A stretch of DNA of 13,756 nt from an uncultured Mycoplasma sp. (GTDB lineage Bacteria > Bacillota_I > Bacilli_A > RF39 > UBA660): assembly GCA_947565485.1 (NCBI GenBank), contig CANOGG010000006.1:1-13756 (forward strand). The letters run 5' to 3'. A program made the position numbers and the translations under genes. The stretch's first letter is position 1, and each line of letters begins with the position of its first letter. Shown here piece by piece: positions 13,346 through 13,756 of the stretch. Below the pieces are notes generated by a model. That model worked only from the letters and a program-made list of their open reading frames with translations. It ran no database searches and was not told the origin of the DNA.

Positions 13346-13756
13346 ATTTAAAAATATTAAATAACTTAGCTTTCCCTGCTCCACTACCATTAAGTCTCGA
13401 AAATCCAAGGGCAATAAGAAAGTCATCTAAAACTGGCTCATGTTCTTTCTTATCATCTAAATAAGGAATACTAAAAAATACCTTACTATTTGACTCATGT
13501 TCAAAATCACTTATATCTCTATCATTCAAAACACTTTTATTAAGAACAATCTTCTTATCTTTAAGTTTTAAAAATGCCTCTCTATCTTTTCTTATAAGCT
13601 TATTAAGTTTAATTAAACCAGGCTCTATCAAATAAATAACTTCATTACACAAATTACCCATTTTACAATCATTCAAATCGACCAAAATAACCTCCGCATC
13701 CGGATTATTGGCAATATTAAACGACAAATCAAGCGCCGAAGTAGACTTTAAAGACC
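13344..13756 (-). CDS. ParA/MinD-like P-loop protein (partial, N-terminus beyond right edge)
   Basis: The minus frame is open to the window edge, so the true start is outside; a TTG at 13725-13727 is internal. About 136 codons are present. The visible N-terminal end reads SLKSTSALDLSFNIANNPDA followed by EVILVDLND. This has the spacing of a P-loop helix followed by the strand/Asp motif of ParA-type ATPases (compare GKTSFVINLA...RVLIIDFN in the TadZ of this window). Here the residue before Lys is Leu rather than Gly, so the Walker A may be degenerate. Later, KKIVLNKSVLNDRDISDFEHE and VFFSIPYLDD fit the C-terminal half of such proteins, and LIALGFSRL is near the end. Possible roles include a second TadZ-like or partition-like protein. 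The family is inferred with moderate confidence; the gene is certain. Confidence 0.6.
   Translation of the reverse strand, partial: SLKSTSALDLSFNIANNPDAEVILVDLNDCKMGNLCNEVIYLIEPGLIKLNKLIRKDREAFLKLKDKKIVLNKSVLNDRDISDFEHESNSKVFFSIPYLDDKKEHEPVLDDFLIALGFSRLNGSGAGKAKLFNIFK

Overview
This window is AT-rich DNA of low-GC Gram-positive character. Ribosome binding sites are strong and purine-rich (AGGAGG/GGTGAT type), sigma-A-like promoters can be read by eye, and start codons are mixed ATG/GTG/TTG. TGA is used as a stop, so this is not a mycoplasma-type code. A Tad pilus locus with no secretin or outer-membrane parts, an Obg GTPase and a ToxN-type toxin all fit an uncultured Bacilli/Firmicutes relative. 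I cannot name the species. Nearly every gene is on the minus strand; the exceptions I support are one DUF192 gene and one candidate small RNA.

Layout in + coordinates. 1-1078: U32 peptidase-family gene, running off the left edge. 1137-1925: a complete type III toxin-antitoxin locus (ToxN/AbiQ-type endoribonuclease plus a ToxI antitoxin RNA of about three 34-bp repeats, with its own promoter and an intervening terminator). 1942-2526: unrecognised 194-aa protein. 2593-4273: RmuC and a TVP38/DedA-type membrane protein. 4353-9255: seven-gene Tad/Flp locus, in transcription order Flp-like prepilin, TadE-like, second TadE/G-like pseudopilin, TadZ ATPase, TadA ATPase, TadB, TadC. 9361-9690: divergent DUF192 gene. 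9728-10603: KilA-N DNA-binding gene broken by two mutually compensating frameshifts. 10770-12044: Obg. 12089-12397: a compact, previously unannotated-looking candidate type I toxin-antitoxin locus. 12447-13262: unrecognised membrane-anchored protein. 13344-13756: ParA-like protein, running off the right edge.

The Tad genes form one tightly packed unit (overlapping or abutting reading frames, SD sequences embedded in upstream genes). It should assemble a thin type IVb-like pilus or a related envelope structure in a single-membrane cell. The prepilin peptidase (TadV) is not in this window and must be supplied from elsewhere.

The most interesting region is 12089-12397. On the minus strand a near-consensus promoter leads to a 27-codon hydrophobic peptide gene with a good SD. 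On the + strand a second near-consensus promoter drives a predicted RNA of about 71 nt that folds into a bulged hairpin, a single-stranded linker and a terminator. The RNA can pair imperfectly with both the 5' end and the SD/start region of the peptide mRNA, because short direct repeats occur at both ends of the locus. This resembles the logic of Fst/par-type type I toxin-antitoxin loci, although the peptide does not look like Fst. It is inferred from sequence only.
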